Origin: Emticicia aquatica
GTDB lineage: Bacteria > Bacteroidota > Bacteroidia > Cytophagales > Spirosomataceae
Length of the DNA: 64,000 nt
Assembly: GCF_923079645.1 (NCBI RefSeq)
Contig: NZ_CAKLPY010000001.1
Location: forward strand, 744,001 to 808,000
Direction of reading: 5' to 3'
How positions within the stretch are numbered: the first letter of the stretch is position 1; each line of letters begins with the position of its first letter. Positions 16,539-24,739 of this stretch are shown here, piece by piece. Position numbers and translations under genes: made by a program. Below the pieces are notes generated by a model, which worked only from the letters and a program-made list of their open reading frames with translations, did not search any database and had not been told where the DNA came from.

Positions 16539-18716
16539 TCAACTTAATCGTAGCGGTAATGAGCGTAACGCTTTACCTGTCAAATCCAAAATTGCACCTG
16601 CAATGGCTGGAGCAATAGGAGAAAGTGGAGGCTCGCCAACGCCATAAGGAATATCATCTCCTTCGAGGATAAATACCTGAATTTCAGGAACATCGGTTAG
16701 CATTGCCAATGGATATTGACTAAAGAAACCTTGTTCAATTTGTCCATCTTTTACCGTCAATTCTTCGTGAAGAGCAGCACTTATACCCATCATAATTGCA
16801 CTTTCGACTTGTTGTTTGATTCCTTCTGGATTGATACTTTGTCCAACATCCATTACGTGGGTAACTTTTTTTACTTTGATTTTGTCTTCAAGAATTTCTA
16901 TTTCTATCGCTGCGGCTGCAATAGTTTTTCGGTCATTTGCGATAGCAATTCCTCGCCCGACACTTTCAGTTTTTTGATTTTTCCACGCACTTTTTTCTGC
17001 AAGCGTTTCTAAAACTTTCTTGCTACGTTGTGCAATTTTATCCTCCTTGTCATGGAGCATATCGGTACGGAAAGTGATTGGATCTTTGCCTACTTTCTTT
17101 GCCAATTCGTTGATAAAACTTTCAATAGCAAAAGTATTGGGAAACATGCCAACGGCTCGCCAAATACTTATTGGCACAGGCACATCGGTATTCCAAACGG
17201 ACGTTGCTTTGTTAGGAACGTTATACATAATACTTGCTCCGTGTCCTGCCGAAATAAAGTCCGAACCTAGCAATTTCAATACAATATCATTGCCATTAAG
17301 CAAAGTTTTAAGAATCATATCAGGCGTAGCTTGGTCGTGGGTAATGGCTTCTATTTGGCCATTTTTGTCGATTTTTGCTTGTAAAACATGATGTGTATTT
17401 GGTCGATATACGCCATTTTGAAACTCTTGCTGACGGCTATTAAACAATTTTACGGGTTTCCCAACTGCTTTTGAAATTAAGGCGGCTTCAACAAAATTTC
17501 CTTTGGTTGCTTTTCGTCCAAAACCTCCACCAACTAATGGCGTATGTACATCAATGTTATCCTTTTTTAGTTTGAGAGCTTTCGCAACCATATCTCTCAC
17601 TTGACTTGGCCCTTGAGTACCTACAATGATTGTAGCTTTATCCGCTTCGACGTGGGCAATGGCCGCATTTACTTCCATTTGAGCGTGAGTGGCCATTGGC
17701 GTTCGGTATTCTTGCTTGAAAACCTCCGCCTGATTATCTTCAATAATACTACGGGCTTTGCCTTCTTTCTGCACATTTACTTCTTTTCCATTGCCAACAG
17801 TTACAAGTTTAATTAAATCTGCTTGTTGTGTTTTATTTGGCGTATTCCAAGAAACATTTATTTTCTTTACTGCACTATCAGCCGCATAGAAAGTTTTGGC
17901 TACAACAGCTACTAATTCTCCTTCATGAATAATTTTTATTACACCCGATGATTTGGCCGCTTCGCTAGTGTCAATCGTTTTGATAGTACCATCAATATAA
18001 GGAGATTGTAACAAAACGGCATAAAGCATATCAGGCAACTCGCTATCCATTGTATATTTAGCTGTACCCATTACCTTGGGTTTCAAATCAATACGTTTGA
18101 CCGATTTACCAACATATTTGAAGGCCGATTTTGGTTTTAAAGCAGGCGTTTTTGGTATGTCCCATTCTTTGGTTGAACTGGCAATTTCTGCATAAGTTAT
18201 TTTTTTATTGCCAGATGAAAGTACGCCATTTTCTGCTTTTATTGTGCCAATTGCTACGCCCCATTGTTTGCTTGCTGCTACTTTAAGCATTTCTCTCATC
18301 GTAGCTGCTACCTCTCTTATTGGTTCATAAAGGCTTGCTGTTGAGGTACTTCCACCCGTATTGATATTGTCAATTAAGCCACTGCTAGTACTGGCGTGTT
18401 CAACTTTTATTTGTTCAATGGGTACTTCTAATTCTTCGGCAGCTAGCATGGCAAAACCTGTCCAAATGCCTTGTCCCATTTCAATTTTAGGTGACTTCAA
18501 TAAAATGGTGTTATCGGCTAAAACTTCAAACCAAAAATCAGGTTGAAACGAAGAAATGGAAGCTGGTAAATCCATGTTTTCGGCTTTTTGTGCCGTAAAA
18601 CGACGCATCGGCGAGCAACCCAAATAACTGGCTACCACCGAACCTCCCAAAACAATTGCTCCTCTTTGTAAGAATTTCCTGCGAGAAAATGCTTTCTTAT
18701 TTGTATCTGTTGACAT
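16539..18716 (-). CDS. Molybdopterin-binding subunit of a xanthine dehydrogenase-family hydroxylase (copy 1)
   Basis: A 725-residue large subunit of the isoquinoline 1-oxidoreductase beta-like type. It starts with a twin-arginine signal (SRRKFLQRGAIVLGG). The molybdopterin-binding parts show the usual blocks: PKIEMGQGIWTGFAMLAAEE, GTQGPSQVRDMVAKAL, GGGFGRKATKGNFVEAAL and the C-terminal YGVGEPPLSPIAPAIAGAI, where the Glu of GVGEP is the expected active-site base. It should oxidise an aldehyde or N-heterocycle with water as oxygen donor, passing electrons to the 2Fe-2S subunit encoded 5 bp upstream. The substrate is unknown. No cytochrome or XdhC-type chaperone gene is adjacent. The Tat signal would carry the folded complex to the periplasm. 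Confidence 0.92.
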   Translation of the reverse strand: MSTDTNKKAFSRRKFLQRGAIVLGGSVVASYLGCSPMRRFTAQKAENMDLPASISSFQPDFWFEVLADNTILLKSPKIEMGQGIWTGFAMLAAEELEVPIEQIKVEHASTSSGLIDNINTGGSTSTASLYEPIREVAATMREMLKVAASKQWGVAIGTIKAENGVLSSGNKKITYAEIASSTKEWDIPKTPALKPKSAFKYVGKSVKRIDLKPKVMGTAKYTMDSELPDMLYAVLLQSPYIDGTIKTIDTSEAAKSSGVIKIIHEGELVAVVAKTFYAADSAVKKINVSWNTPNKTQQADLIKLVTVGNGKEVNVQKEGKARSIIEDNQAEVFKQEYRTPMATHAQMEVNAAIAHVEADKATIIVGTQGPSQVRDMVAKALKLKKDNIDVHTPLVGGGFGRKATKGNFVEAALISKAVGKPVKLFNSRQQEFQNGVYRPNTHHVLQAKIDKNGQIEAITHDQATPDMILKTLLNGNDIVLKLLGSDFISAGHGASIMYNVPNKATSVWNTDVPVPISIWRAVGMFPNTFAIESFINELAKKVGKDPITFRTDMLHDKEDKIAQRSKKVLETLAEKSAWKNQKTESVGRGIAIANDRKTIAAAAIEIEILEDKIKVKKVTHVMDVGQSINPEGIKQQVESAIMMGISAALHEELTVKDGQIEQGFFSQYPLAMLTDVPEIQVFILEGDDIPYGVGEPPLSPIAPAIAGAILDLTGKALRSLPLRLS

Positions 18717-18721
18717 AGTTT

Positions 18722-19210
18722 TTAAGGTTTTTGATTTTGAAGTTCAGCAGCTCTTTTGATGGCTTTAATGATGCGTGGATGCGTTCCGCATCGACAAATA
18801 TTGGTGATACCATTTTTGATATCGTCATCACTCGGATTTGGATTATCTTTAATCAGCTTCGCTGCCGCCATCATAAACCCAGATTGACAATACCCACATT
18901 GTGGCACTTGTTCCTCCATCCAAGCTTGTTGAATTGGATGAAGTTGCAAATCTCCATCGGTGGTTTCTTTGCTTTTTGATAAACCTTCAAGAGTTGTGAT
19001 TTCTTTACCAGCCACAAATTCGGCTGGGATTGAGCAAGAGCGAAGTGCTTCACCGTCAACGTGGAGCGTACAAGCTCCGCACATGGCTTGCCCACAGCCA
19101 AACTTAGTTGCCGTAAGTTTGAGTTCATCCCTAACCACCCAAAGCAGTGGCATATTTGGGTCAACGTCGATACTCGTTGGCTTACCATTTATTTTAAAGT
19201 CAATTTTCAT
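18722..19210 (-). CDS. 2Fe-2S subunit of a xanthine dehydrogenase-family hydroxylase (copy 1)
   Basis: A 162-residue protein with two iron-sulfur clusters. The N-terminal plant-ferredoxin-like cluster is bound by FGCGQAMCGACTLHVDGEA plus a following RSC, and the C-terminal helical domain binds the second through CGYCQSG and ICRCGTH. Length and order match isoquinoline 1-oxidoreductase alpha subunits. It has no export signal and is expected to ride with the Tat-exported large subunit. It is the first gene of a two-gene operon; the large subunit begins 5 bp after its stop. Confidence 0.93.
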   Translation of the reverse strand: MKIDFKINGKPTSIDVDPNMPLLWVVRDELKLTATKFGCGQAMCGACTLHVDGEALRSCSIPAEFVAGKEITTLEGLSKSKETTDGDLQLHPIQQAWMEEQVPQCGYCQSGFMMAAAKLIKDNPNPSDDDIKNGITNICRCGTHPRIIKAIKRAAELQNQKP

Positions 19211-19255
19211 CCGTTTTATAATTGTTAGTTTGAATTAATTATGAAGTTAGTTTGC

Positions 19256-19915
19256 CTATTTACTCATCACCAAGATGTCTTTTACTTCAAGAATTGATTT
19301 TGAATAACCTTTGATTGAGGTGTTAATCATGGCTAAACCTAACTCTCTTAAAGTACTGAAATAATTAGGGAAAATACGATGCCCAAGTGGGTACATCCAA
19401 GAAATATATTTGTAGTAAACGAGTGTATTTTTAAGACCTTTTGTGGGTAACATAAATGCTGGACGGAAATTAAAAACGGCCTTGAACGGTAATTTTATCA
19501 AATCGTTTTCGGTTTTTCCTTTCACTCTTGCCCACATAGTTTTTCCTTTTTCGGTACTGTCGGTTGACGAGCCAGAAATATAACAAAATATCATTTCAGG
19601 ATTAACACTACTCAATTTTTCTGCAAAATTGAGCGTAAGCGTATGTGTCAATTTAAAATATTCGGCTTCTTTCATTCCAACTGACGAAACACCCAAACAA
19701 AAATAACAAGCATTATATCCCGAAATTTGACCGAGAATTGGTGAAATGTCGTAGAAATCAGCATGAATAATTTCTGTTAATTTTGGATGACTTACCCCGC
19801 AAGGTTTTCTACCAATAACCAAAACCGATTCTACTTCCGAATGGCTGAGTGCTTCGTGTAAAACACCTTCTCCAACCATGCCTGTTGCACCTGTAATAAT
19901 TGCTTTTATTTTCAT
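19256..19915 (-). CDS. NAD(P)-binding short-chain oxidoreductase-like protein
   Basis: A protein of 219 residues from the ATG that overlaps the TetR stop codon in an ATGA arrangement; the frame runs eight codons further upstream inside the regulator gene. The N-terminus is a Rossmann fold, ITGATGMVGEGVLHEAL, with the GxxGxxG dinucleotide signature, followed by VLVIGRKPCG. The overall layout resembles atypical SDR proteins related to HTATIP2 and NmrA-like proteins, without a YxxxK catalytic pair that I can place with confidence. Coupling to the TetR gene suggests the regulator controls it. The substrate, if any, is unknown. Confidence 0.8.
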   Translation of the reverse strand: MKIKAIITGATGMVGEGVLHEALSHSEVESVLVIGRKPCGVSHPKLTEIIHADFYDISPILGQISGYNACYFCLGVSSVGMKEAEYFKLTHTLTLNFAEKLSSVNPEMIFCYISGSSTDSTEKGKTMWARVKGKTENDLIKLPFKAVFNFRPAFMLPTKGLKNTLVYYKYISWMYPLGHRIFPNYFSTLRELGLAMINTSIKGYSKSILEVKDILVMSK

Positions 19916-20475
19916 TTTTTTAATGCGATTAAATCCCAAATCATTTCAAAGCCTTGTTCTATAATTTCGTGTTGTTGTGTAGGTGGTTGGGTTAAAATGT
20001 ATTGATAAATACCTGTAATTTGACTATTGACCAACGTGAAAATAAAATCGGTTGGCATTAATTTAATTGCTCCTTTGGCTTTTCCAAGCTCAATAAATTC
20101 TGTGTGCATTTTGGTTTGTTCAAGCGAAACATCCGAAGGAATCTGAGCCAAGTGAGGCGAAAATTGTACTTGCTGAATGTAATGAAACTTGTCTTTATTA
20201 GCCAATGCCCAAAGTATTGTGTTGGAATAAAGCTTTTTTGCAGCAATTTTTATCTCATCATTCACATCAAGTTTAGCCATTAAAAGTTGATTCAATTCAT
20301 TTTTTATGCTCACATAAAGTTCCTTTATTAAAGTTTCTTTGGTGGCAAAATAATGGAAAAGTGTTCCATTGGCCACACCTGCTTCTTTCGCAATTTTGCT
20401 GGTTGGTGTTCCATGAAACCCAAATTCAACAAAAAGCTTGAGGGCAGTTTCGAGTATTTTTTGCTCTTTATTCAT
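19912..20475 (-). CDS. TetR/AcrR family transcriptional regulator
   Basis: The start is set at MNKEQKILETALKLF, 187 residues; the frame begins six codons earlier, but a good promoter -7 element lies only 5 bp upstream of that earlier ATG, so transcription would start inside or after it. The N-terminal helix-turn-helix is typical: ALKLFVEFGFHGTPTSKIAK followed by AGVANGTLFHYFATKETLI. The rest is an all-helical ligand-binding domain. It is translationally coupled to the downstream oxidoreductase-like gene by ATGA overlap. An inverted repeat over its own promoter suggests autorepression. The ligand is unknown. Confidence 0.9.
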   Translation of the reverse strand: MNKEQKILETALKLFVEFGFHGTPTSKIAKEAGVANGTLFHYFATKETLIKELYVSIKNELNQLLMAKLDVNDEIKIAAKKLYSNTILWALANKDKFHYIQQVQFSPHLAQIPSDVSLEQTKMHTEFIELGKAKGAIKLMPTDFIFTLVNSQITGIYQYILTQPPTQQHEIIEQGFEMIWDLIALKK

Positions 20476-20500
20476 TGTAGATTGACTAATCACTCTACAA
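20475..20500. promoter_or_regulatory. Candidate TetR operator
   Basis: TTGTAGA (20475-20481) and TCTACAA (20494-20500) are perfect inverted half-sites separated by 12 bp. The element runs from the regulator's start codon into the -7 element of its promoter, the position expected for an autorepressor site. Confidence 0.5.
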
Positions 20501-20527
20501 ATTTAGAAAAATATAAACTCTAACCAA
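20498..20527 (-). promoter_or_regulatory. Promoter of the TetR operon
   Basis: On the minus strand TTG (20527-20525) is followed after 19 bp by TAAATTTG (20505-20498), a full match to the Bacteroidota TAnnTTTG element. Confidence 0.65.
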
Positions 20528-20550
20528 AATATTTTGTATTTTGTTAAAAC

Positions 20551-21093
20551 TTATTCAAAAAGTCCAGTAGGATGACCGTCAAAACTAACCGTATTTTTCT
20601 TTTGCCAATAATCATTGATACCAGCTTCACCTTGCTTTTCGGCCCAATTTTTCAGCTCATCTCTTTCATGGCGATAATCCATAAAAGGTACGGCCATTCC
20701 GCAAGAAGTTTGTACAATTTCAACATCAACATCGAAGATTTGCCTTGCTCCAACCATATCAGGAAAAATACTGATATATTGATTCCATTCAGCATTGCGA
20801 GGATGATAGGTTTTTGCTTTACCGTAGAGTCTCAAAATGAGAGGTTTACCTTCAAAAGCACAAAACATAATGGTTATTCGGTTATTTTCCAGTAAATGAG
20901 TGGCAGTTTCATTACCGCTACCCGTTACATTCAGCCACATTACCCGATTTGGATTAATAATTCGGAAGGAATCCATGCCTTTTGGTGAAACGTTTACATT
21001 GCCCGAACTCATGGCAGTTGCTACAAAAAAGATTTTTTGTTTTTCAATAAAATCCTTTATTTCTGGCTGAATATGCTCAACTTTTTTACCCAT
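20551..21093 (-). CDS. Pyridoxamine 5'-phosphate oxidase-like flavin protein
   Basis: A 180-residue cytoplasmic protein of the split-barrel FMN-binding superfamily. Readable blocks are KIFFVATAMSSGNVNVSPKG, FRIINPNRVMWLNVTGSGNE, TATHLLENNRITIMFCAF and the LRLYGKAKTY strand, which together form the barrel and FMN phosphate contacts seen in PPOX-type proteins. The conserved C-terminal arginine pattern of true PdxH is not evident, so pyridoxal synthesis is unlikely. It more probably reduces or oxidises another small molecule, perhaps with F420 or FMN. It lies upstream of the TetR gene on the same strand and diverges from the arginyltransferase-like gene. Confidence 0.85.
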   Translation of the reverse strand: MGKKVEHIQPEIKDFIEKQKIFFVATAMSSGNVNVSPKGMDSFRIINPNRVMWLNVTGSGNETATHLLENNRITIMFCAFEGKPLILRLYGKAKTYHPRNAEWNQYISIFPDMVGARQIFDVDVEIVQTSCGMAVPFMDYRHERDELKNWAEKQGEAGINDYWQKKNTVSFDGHPTGLFE

Positions 21094-21207
21094 ATTATTT
21101 TGTGTTTATGTGATAAAAAAAGTTTTTTTCGAGTAAAAAAGTTCACCATTTGTTTTTAGTACTTCTTTTCCCCAATTTGCCAATGTTTTCACCATTGTCC
21201 AATACGA

Positions 21208-22281
21208 ATGTTTGTAGAATTACATTACCCAGAGTCATTAACTGCACAAGAACTTGATATTTGCCTTGCCAATGGATGGTTTAGAATGGGGCAATCAATT
21301 TTTACAACTAATTTTCTCAGATTTCAAGATATAATTTATAGTTCAATTTGGCTGAGAATTGGCTTATTAAACCTTCAAGAAAGTAATTTTCAAAAAAAAA
21401 TAAGCAAGCAAAATGCCAAATTCAAGGTAATTATTCAACCTGCAAAACCAAGTGTTGAGCATGAAATGTTGTTTAGCAAATACCGAGAAAAAATGACTTT
21501 TGAGCCTGCACCAACAGTTTATAATTTGCTTTATGGACAAAAAGAAGAACGAGCTTCACTACAACTTTTCAATACTTTTGAAATAAATATTTACGACCAA
21601 AATAGACTAATAGCAGTTGGTTTTTTTGATTTAGGAAAAGATAGTGCGGCTGGAATTTCTTGTTTTTACGACCCCGAATACAAAAAATATAGCTTAGGAA
21701 AATATTTGATGTATTTAAAAATGGATTTCTGCAAAAAAAGTGGCTGTAAGTTTTTTTATCCAGGTTATTTTGCTCCAGGATATCGCTTATTTGATTATAA
21801 ATTAGATTTAGCAAAACCAACACTTGAATACCTCGATTTGGTTACTGACGAATGGCGTCCGTTTGAAGAATATGACTCAACCAAAGCTCCATTTGATGTG
21901 ATGTGCTTGAAATTGAGAGAATTAGCCAAAAGTTTAGATAAAAGAAATGTCAAAAATCAATTCAAATACTACGATTTTTTTGATGCAGACATGATAAGTA
22001 ACCTCAATGGTTTAGGCCTTTTTGATTTTCCTGCCTGTATTTTTTGTTTTGAATTCAAAGAATCGGAAACGCTCATTCCAATGGTGGTTTTTGATGTTCG
22101 TGACAATCAATTTCATTTGATAGTTTGTTCTAAAGTGTACAAATCTATTTTTGAAGAAAGTCCAGTTGAGCATTATAATACTTATTTGTTGCAATTAACC
22201 CGATACTTATACACGGGCGAATCGGTTGATGAAATGACAGATGTGATTGAAATGTATGGGCGTGAATTAATGAACATTTAA
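21208..22281 (+). CDS. Arginine-tRNA-protein transferase-like protein
   Basis: A 357-residue protein whose first about 225 residues align by eye with aminoacyl-tRNA-protein transferases of the Ate1/Bpt type: LANGWFRMGQSIFTTNF matches the usual region around the N-terminal domain, SIWLRIGLLNL replaces the CxxC-containing segment, and AVGFFDLGKDSAAGISCFYD, LGKYLMYLKMDFCKKSGCKF and YPGYFAPGYRLFDYKLD match the GNAT-like C-terminal domain. The N-terminal cysteines that bind an iron-sulfur cluster in the eukaryotic enzyme are absent. The last 130 residues are extra and unassigned. It may attach an amino acid from a tRNA to a protein N-terminus for degradation; that is inferred from the family. Confidence 0.75.
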   Translation: MFVELHYPESLTAQELDICLANGWFRMGQSIFTTNFLRFQDIIYSSIWLRIGLLNLQESNFQKKISKQNAKFKVIIQPAKPSVEHEMLFSKYREKMTFEPAPTVYNLLYGQKEERASLQLFNTFEINIYDQNRLIAVGFFDLGKDSAAGISCFYDPEYKKYSLGKYLMYLKMDFCKKSGCKFFYPGYFAPGYRLFDYKLDLAKPTLEYLDLVTDEWRPFEEYDSTKAPFDVMCLKLRELAKSLDKRNVKNQFKYYDFFDADMISNLNGLGLFDFPACIFCFEFKESETLIPMVVFDVRDNQFHLIVCSKVYKSIFEESPVEHYNTYLLQLTRYLYTGESVDEMTDVIEMYGRELMNI

Positions 22282-22323
22282 TGAGTAATGAACGCTATTC
22301 CTTATTAATTAATCGTATAATTC

Positions 22324-22355
22324 TTGAAAATCATCTGAATCATGTCATATCTTTG
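22324..22355 (+). promoter_or_regulatory. Promoter of the ABC-F gene
   Basis: TTG (22324-22326), a 21 bp spacer and TATCTTTG (22348-22355) match the Bacteroidota promoter pattern 23 bp before the start codon. Confidence 0.65.
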
Positions 22356-22378
22356 CACCTCAATTTTTAAAAAAGAGC

Positions 22379-24019
22379 ATGATTTCAGTCGATAATGTAG
22401 CAGTAGAGTTCAATGGTGGAACGCTGTTTAGTGATATTACTTTCAATATCAACGAAAAAGATAAAATAGCCTTGATGGGCAAAAACGGAGCAGGAAAATC
22501 TACTTTGCTTAAAATTATTGCTGGAGCAGACAAACCCACTCGTGGAAAAATTTCTGCCCCAAACGATGCCGTAATTGCTTATCTGCCTCAGCATTTACTT
22601 ACGCAAGACGATAGCACGGTTTTTGAAGAAGCATCGAAAGCTTTTTCGGTGGTTTTGGATATGAAAAAAGAGATGGATGAACTTAATCACCAACTCGAAA
22701 CTCGAACTGACTACGAATCGGATGCATACATGAATATCATTGAAAGAGTTTCCGAATTGAGCGAAAAATATTATTCGGTTGAAGAAGTAAATTATGATGC
22801 TGAAGTAGAAAAAACGCTTTTAGGAATGGGTTTTACGAGAGCTGATTTTACTCGTTCGACTAGCGAATTTAGTGGAGGTTGGCGAATGCGAATCGAATTG
22901 TGTAAAATTTTGCTTCAGAATCCAGATTTGATTCTGCTCGATGAACCAACCAACCACTTAGATATTGAGTCGATTCAGTGGTTGGAAGACTTTTTGATGA
23001 ATAATGCAAAAGCTGTTATCGTGATTTCACATGATAGGGCTTTCGTTGATACAATTACGAATCGAACCATCGAACTAACAATGGGACGAATTTATGACTA
23101 CAAAGTAAATTATACGCAATACCAACAACTCAGAAAAGAACGACAAGAGCAGCAGCAAAAACAATACAATGACCAACAAAAAATGATTGCCGACACGCAA
23201 GAATTTATTGACCGTTTTAAAGGAACTTACTCAAAAACTTTGCAGGTGCAATCAAGGGTAAAAATGTTGGAGAAATTGGATATAGTTGAAGTTGATGAAG
23301 TAGATTCTTCTGCATTAAGTTTGAAATTTCCACCTGCTCCACGTTCGGGAAATTATCCAGTAATTATTGAAAATGTTAGTAAAAGCTACGGAGACCATTT
23401 GATTTTTAAGGATGTTTCGATAACAATTGAGCGTGGGCAAAAAGTAGCTTTCGTTGGTCGAAATGGAGAAGGAAAATCGACTTTAGTTAAGGCAATTATG
23501 TCGGAAATTGAGTTTGAAGGAGATTTGAAATTGGGACATAATTCGATGATTGGCTATTTTGCCCAAAATCAAGCCTCGTTATTAGATGAAGATTTGACTG
23601 TTTTTCAAACCATTGACAATATTGCGGTTGGAGATGTACGTACCAAAATTAAAGATATTTTGGGGGCATTTATGTTTAGAGGCGAGCAAATCAATAAAAA
23701 AGTGAAGGTTTTATCAGGCGGAGAAAAAACTCGTTTAGCTATGGTGAAATTGTTACTTGAGCCAGTAAATTTATTGATTCTCGATGAGCCAACTAACCAT
23801 TTGGATTTAAAAACGAAAGATATTTTGAAAGATGCACTGCGTGCGTTTGAAGGAACAATTATTCTGATTTCTCACGACCGTGATTTCTTGGAAGGATTAG
23901 CAACGAAAGTTTTTGAGTTTGGTAATAAACGTGTAAAAGAACACTTTGAGGATATTACTGGATTCTTGCGTAATAAAAAGATGGAAAATCTTCGAGAAAT
24001 TGAGCGAAAAGGGAAGTGA
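22379..24019 (+). CDS. ABC-F family ATP-binding protein
   Basis: A 546-residue soluble protein with two ABC ATPase domains and no membrane segments. Domain 1 has Walker A GKNGAGKST (34-42), signature FSGGWRMR and Walker B LILLDEPTNHLD. Domain 2 has Walker A GRNGEGKST (from residue 360), signature LSGGEKTR and Walker B LLILDEPTNHLD. The linker between them is the charged helical P-site tRNA interaction motif rich in Q, K and R (RQEQQQKQYNDQQ). Proteins of this group act on ribosomes, as translation factors or antibiotic-protection proteins; the sequence is closest in layout to the housekeeping YbiT/Uup-like group. It has its own promoter and a hairpin after the stop. Confidence 0.93.
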   Translation: MISVDNVAVEFNGGTLFSDITFNINEKDKIALMGKNGAGKSTLLKIIAGADKPTRGKISAPNDAVIAYLPQHLLTQDDSTVFEEASKAFSVVLDMKKEMDELNHQLETRTDYESDAYMNIIERVSELSEKYYSVEEVNYDAEVEKTLLGMGFTRADFTRSTSEFSGGWRMRIELCKILLQNPDLILLDEPTNHLDIESIQWLEDFLMNNAKAVIVISHDRAFVDTITNRTIELTMGRIYDYKVNYTQYQQLRKERQEQQQKQYNDQQKMIADTQEFIDRFKGTYSKTLQVQSRVKMLEKLDIVEVDEVDSSALSLKFPPAPRSGNYPVIIENVSKSYGDHLIFKDVSITIERGQKVAFVGRNGEGKSTLVKAIMSEIEFEGDLKLGHNSMIGYFAQNQASLLDEDLTVFQTIDNIAVGDVRTKIKDILGAFMFRGEQINKKVKVLSGGEKTRLAMVKLLLEPVNLLILDEPTNHLDLKTKDILKDALRAFEGTIILISHDRDFLEGLATKVFEFGNKRVKEHFEDITGFLRNKKMENLREIERKGK

Positions 24020-24029
24020 TTTTCTAACA

Positions 24030-24078
24030 AAAAAAGACTCGTTTGGAATAATTCTATTGAATCACCAAACGAGTTTTA
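24030..24078 (+). terminator. Terminator of the ABC-F gene
   Basis: ACTCGTTTGG (24037-24046) pairs with CCAAACGAGT (24065-24074), followed by TTTT, shortly after the stop codon. Flanking A residues could also serve the opposite strand. Confidence 0.65.
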
Positions 24079-24128
24079 ACAATATACCTTCAGGATTACT
24101 AAAATTCTTTAACTATGGATTATTGGGA

Positions 24129-24506
24129 TTAGCACGTAAAAGTGCGAAATTTATGTTCAGCCAAATTGAGACGTTCTGAATCGAATCTAAATCTACGACG
24201 TACTCTTATTTTGCGTTTGATGAAAGCTCCTTTTTTAAGATTTAAAGAAACTTCATACGATTTTTTAAATTGAAAATAATATAGCTCATGGCTTAATTTG
24301 AATTCAGGTAAAATATCTGAATTAAGCTCTGAAACACTTTCTTTTTGAGTCGAATCAATGGCCGAGATGTTTTTCAAAGGTTTTTCGATACCATTGTTCG
24401 ATTGAACAGATACGATTGAATTATCTAAAGACTGAATGCTATTTTGAGAATAAATAGTGCTTATTTGTGAAAAAACAAATAAAAAGGTCAATAGTGAATT
24501 TTTCAT
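24129..24506 (-). CDS. Small secreted protein of unknown function with a basic C-terminus
   Basis: A 125-residue protein I do not recognise. It has a signal peptide ending TIYSQ (about residue 20), a Ser/Asn-rich low-complexity middle, then a part with aromatic residues (HELYYFQFKKSYEVSLNLKK) and a strongly basic stretch IKRKIRVRRRFRF before the end. It finishes with a single cysteine as its last residue. It may be a small periplasmic or surface protein. It is transcribed alone; its upstream region of over 200 bp contains inverted repeats and the terminator of the next operon. I judge it a real gene because of the signal peptide and the empty opposite strand. Confidence 0.65.
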   Translation of the reverse strand: MKNSLLTFLFVFSQISTIYSQNSIQSLDNSIVSVQSNNGIEKPLKNISAIDSTQKESVSELNSDILPEFKLSHELYYFQFKKSYEVSLNLKKGAFIKRKIRVRRRFRFDSERLNLAEHKFRTFTC

Positions 24507-24666
24507 TTTTTTTGTGTTTTACTTTTTTTATTCAAAGTAGCAGAAAAAACACTATTCAGATTTTGAATTCTCGACAAACGGTAGCATTTCAGAACTTTTC
24601 TGTCGAAAATGACATTTTTTGGTTTTAACAAAATGAACCGTTTGATAATAAAATAGCGAGTACTTA

Positions 24667-24714
24667 AAATAAAAGCGTCTAAAAATAAGGTTAAGCTTAT
24701 CTTTAGACGCTTTT
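24667..24714 (-). terminator. Terminator of the second hydroxylase operon
   Basis: AAAAGCGTCTAAA (24671-24683) pairs with TTTAGACGCTTTT (24702-24714), with an inner ATAAG/CTTAT stem. On the minus strand it ends GCTTTTATTTTAA, just downstream of the molybdopterin subunit gene. Confidence 0.85.
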
Positions 24715-24739
24715 AAAATAATTGGCGTTTATCTAATTT

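Noticed and set aside
17020..17391. 123-codon plus-strand open frame inside the molybdopterin subunit gene
   Set aside because: Antisense to conserved enzyme sequence; long frames opposite such genes arise from codon bias.
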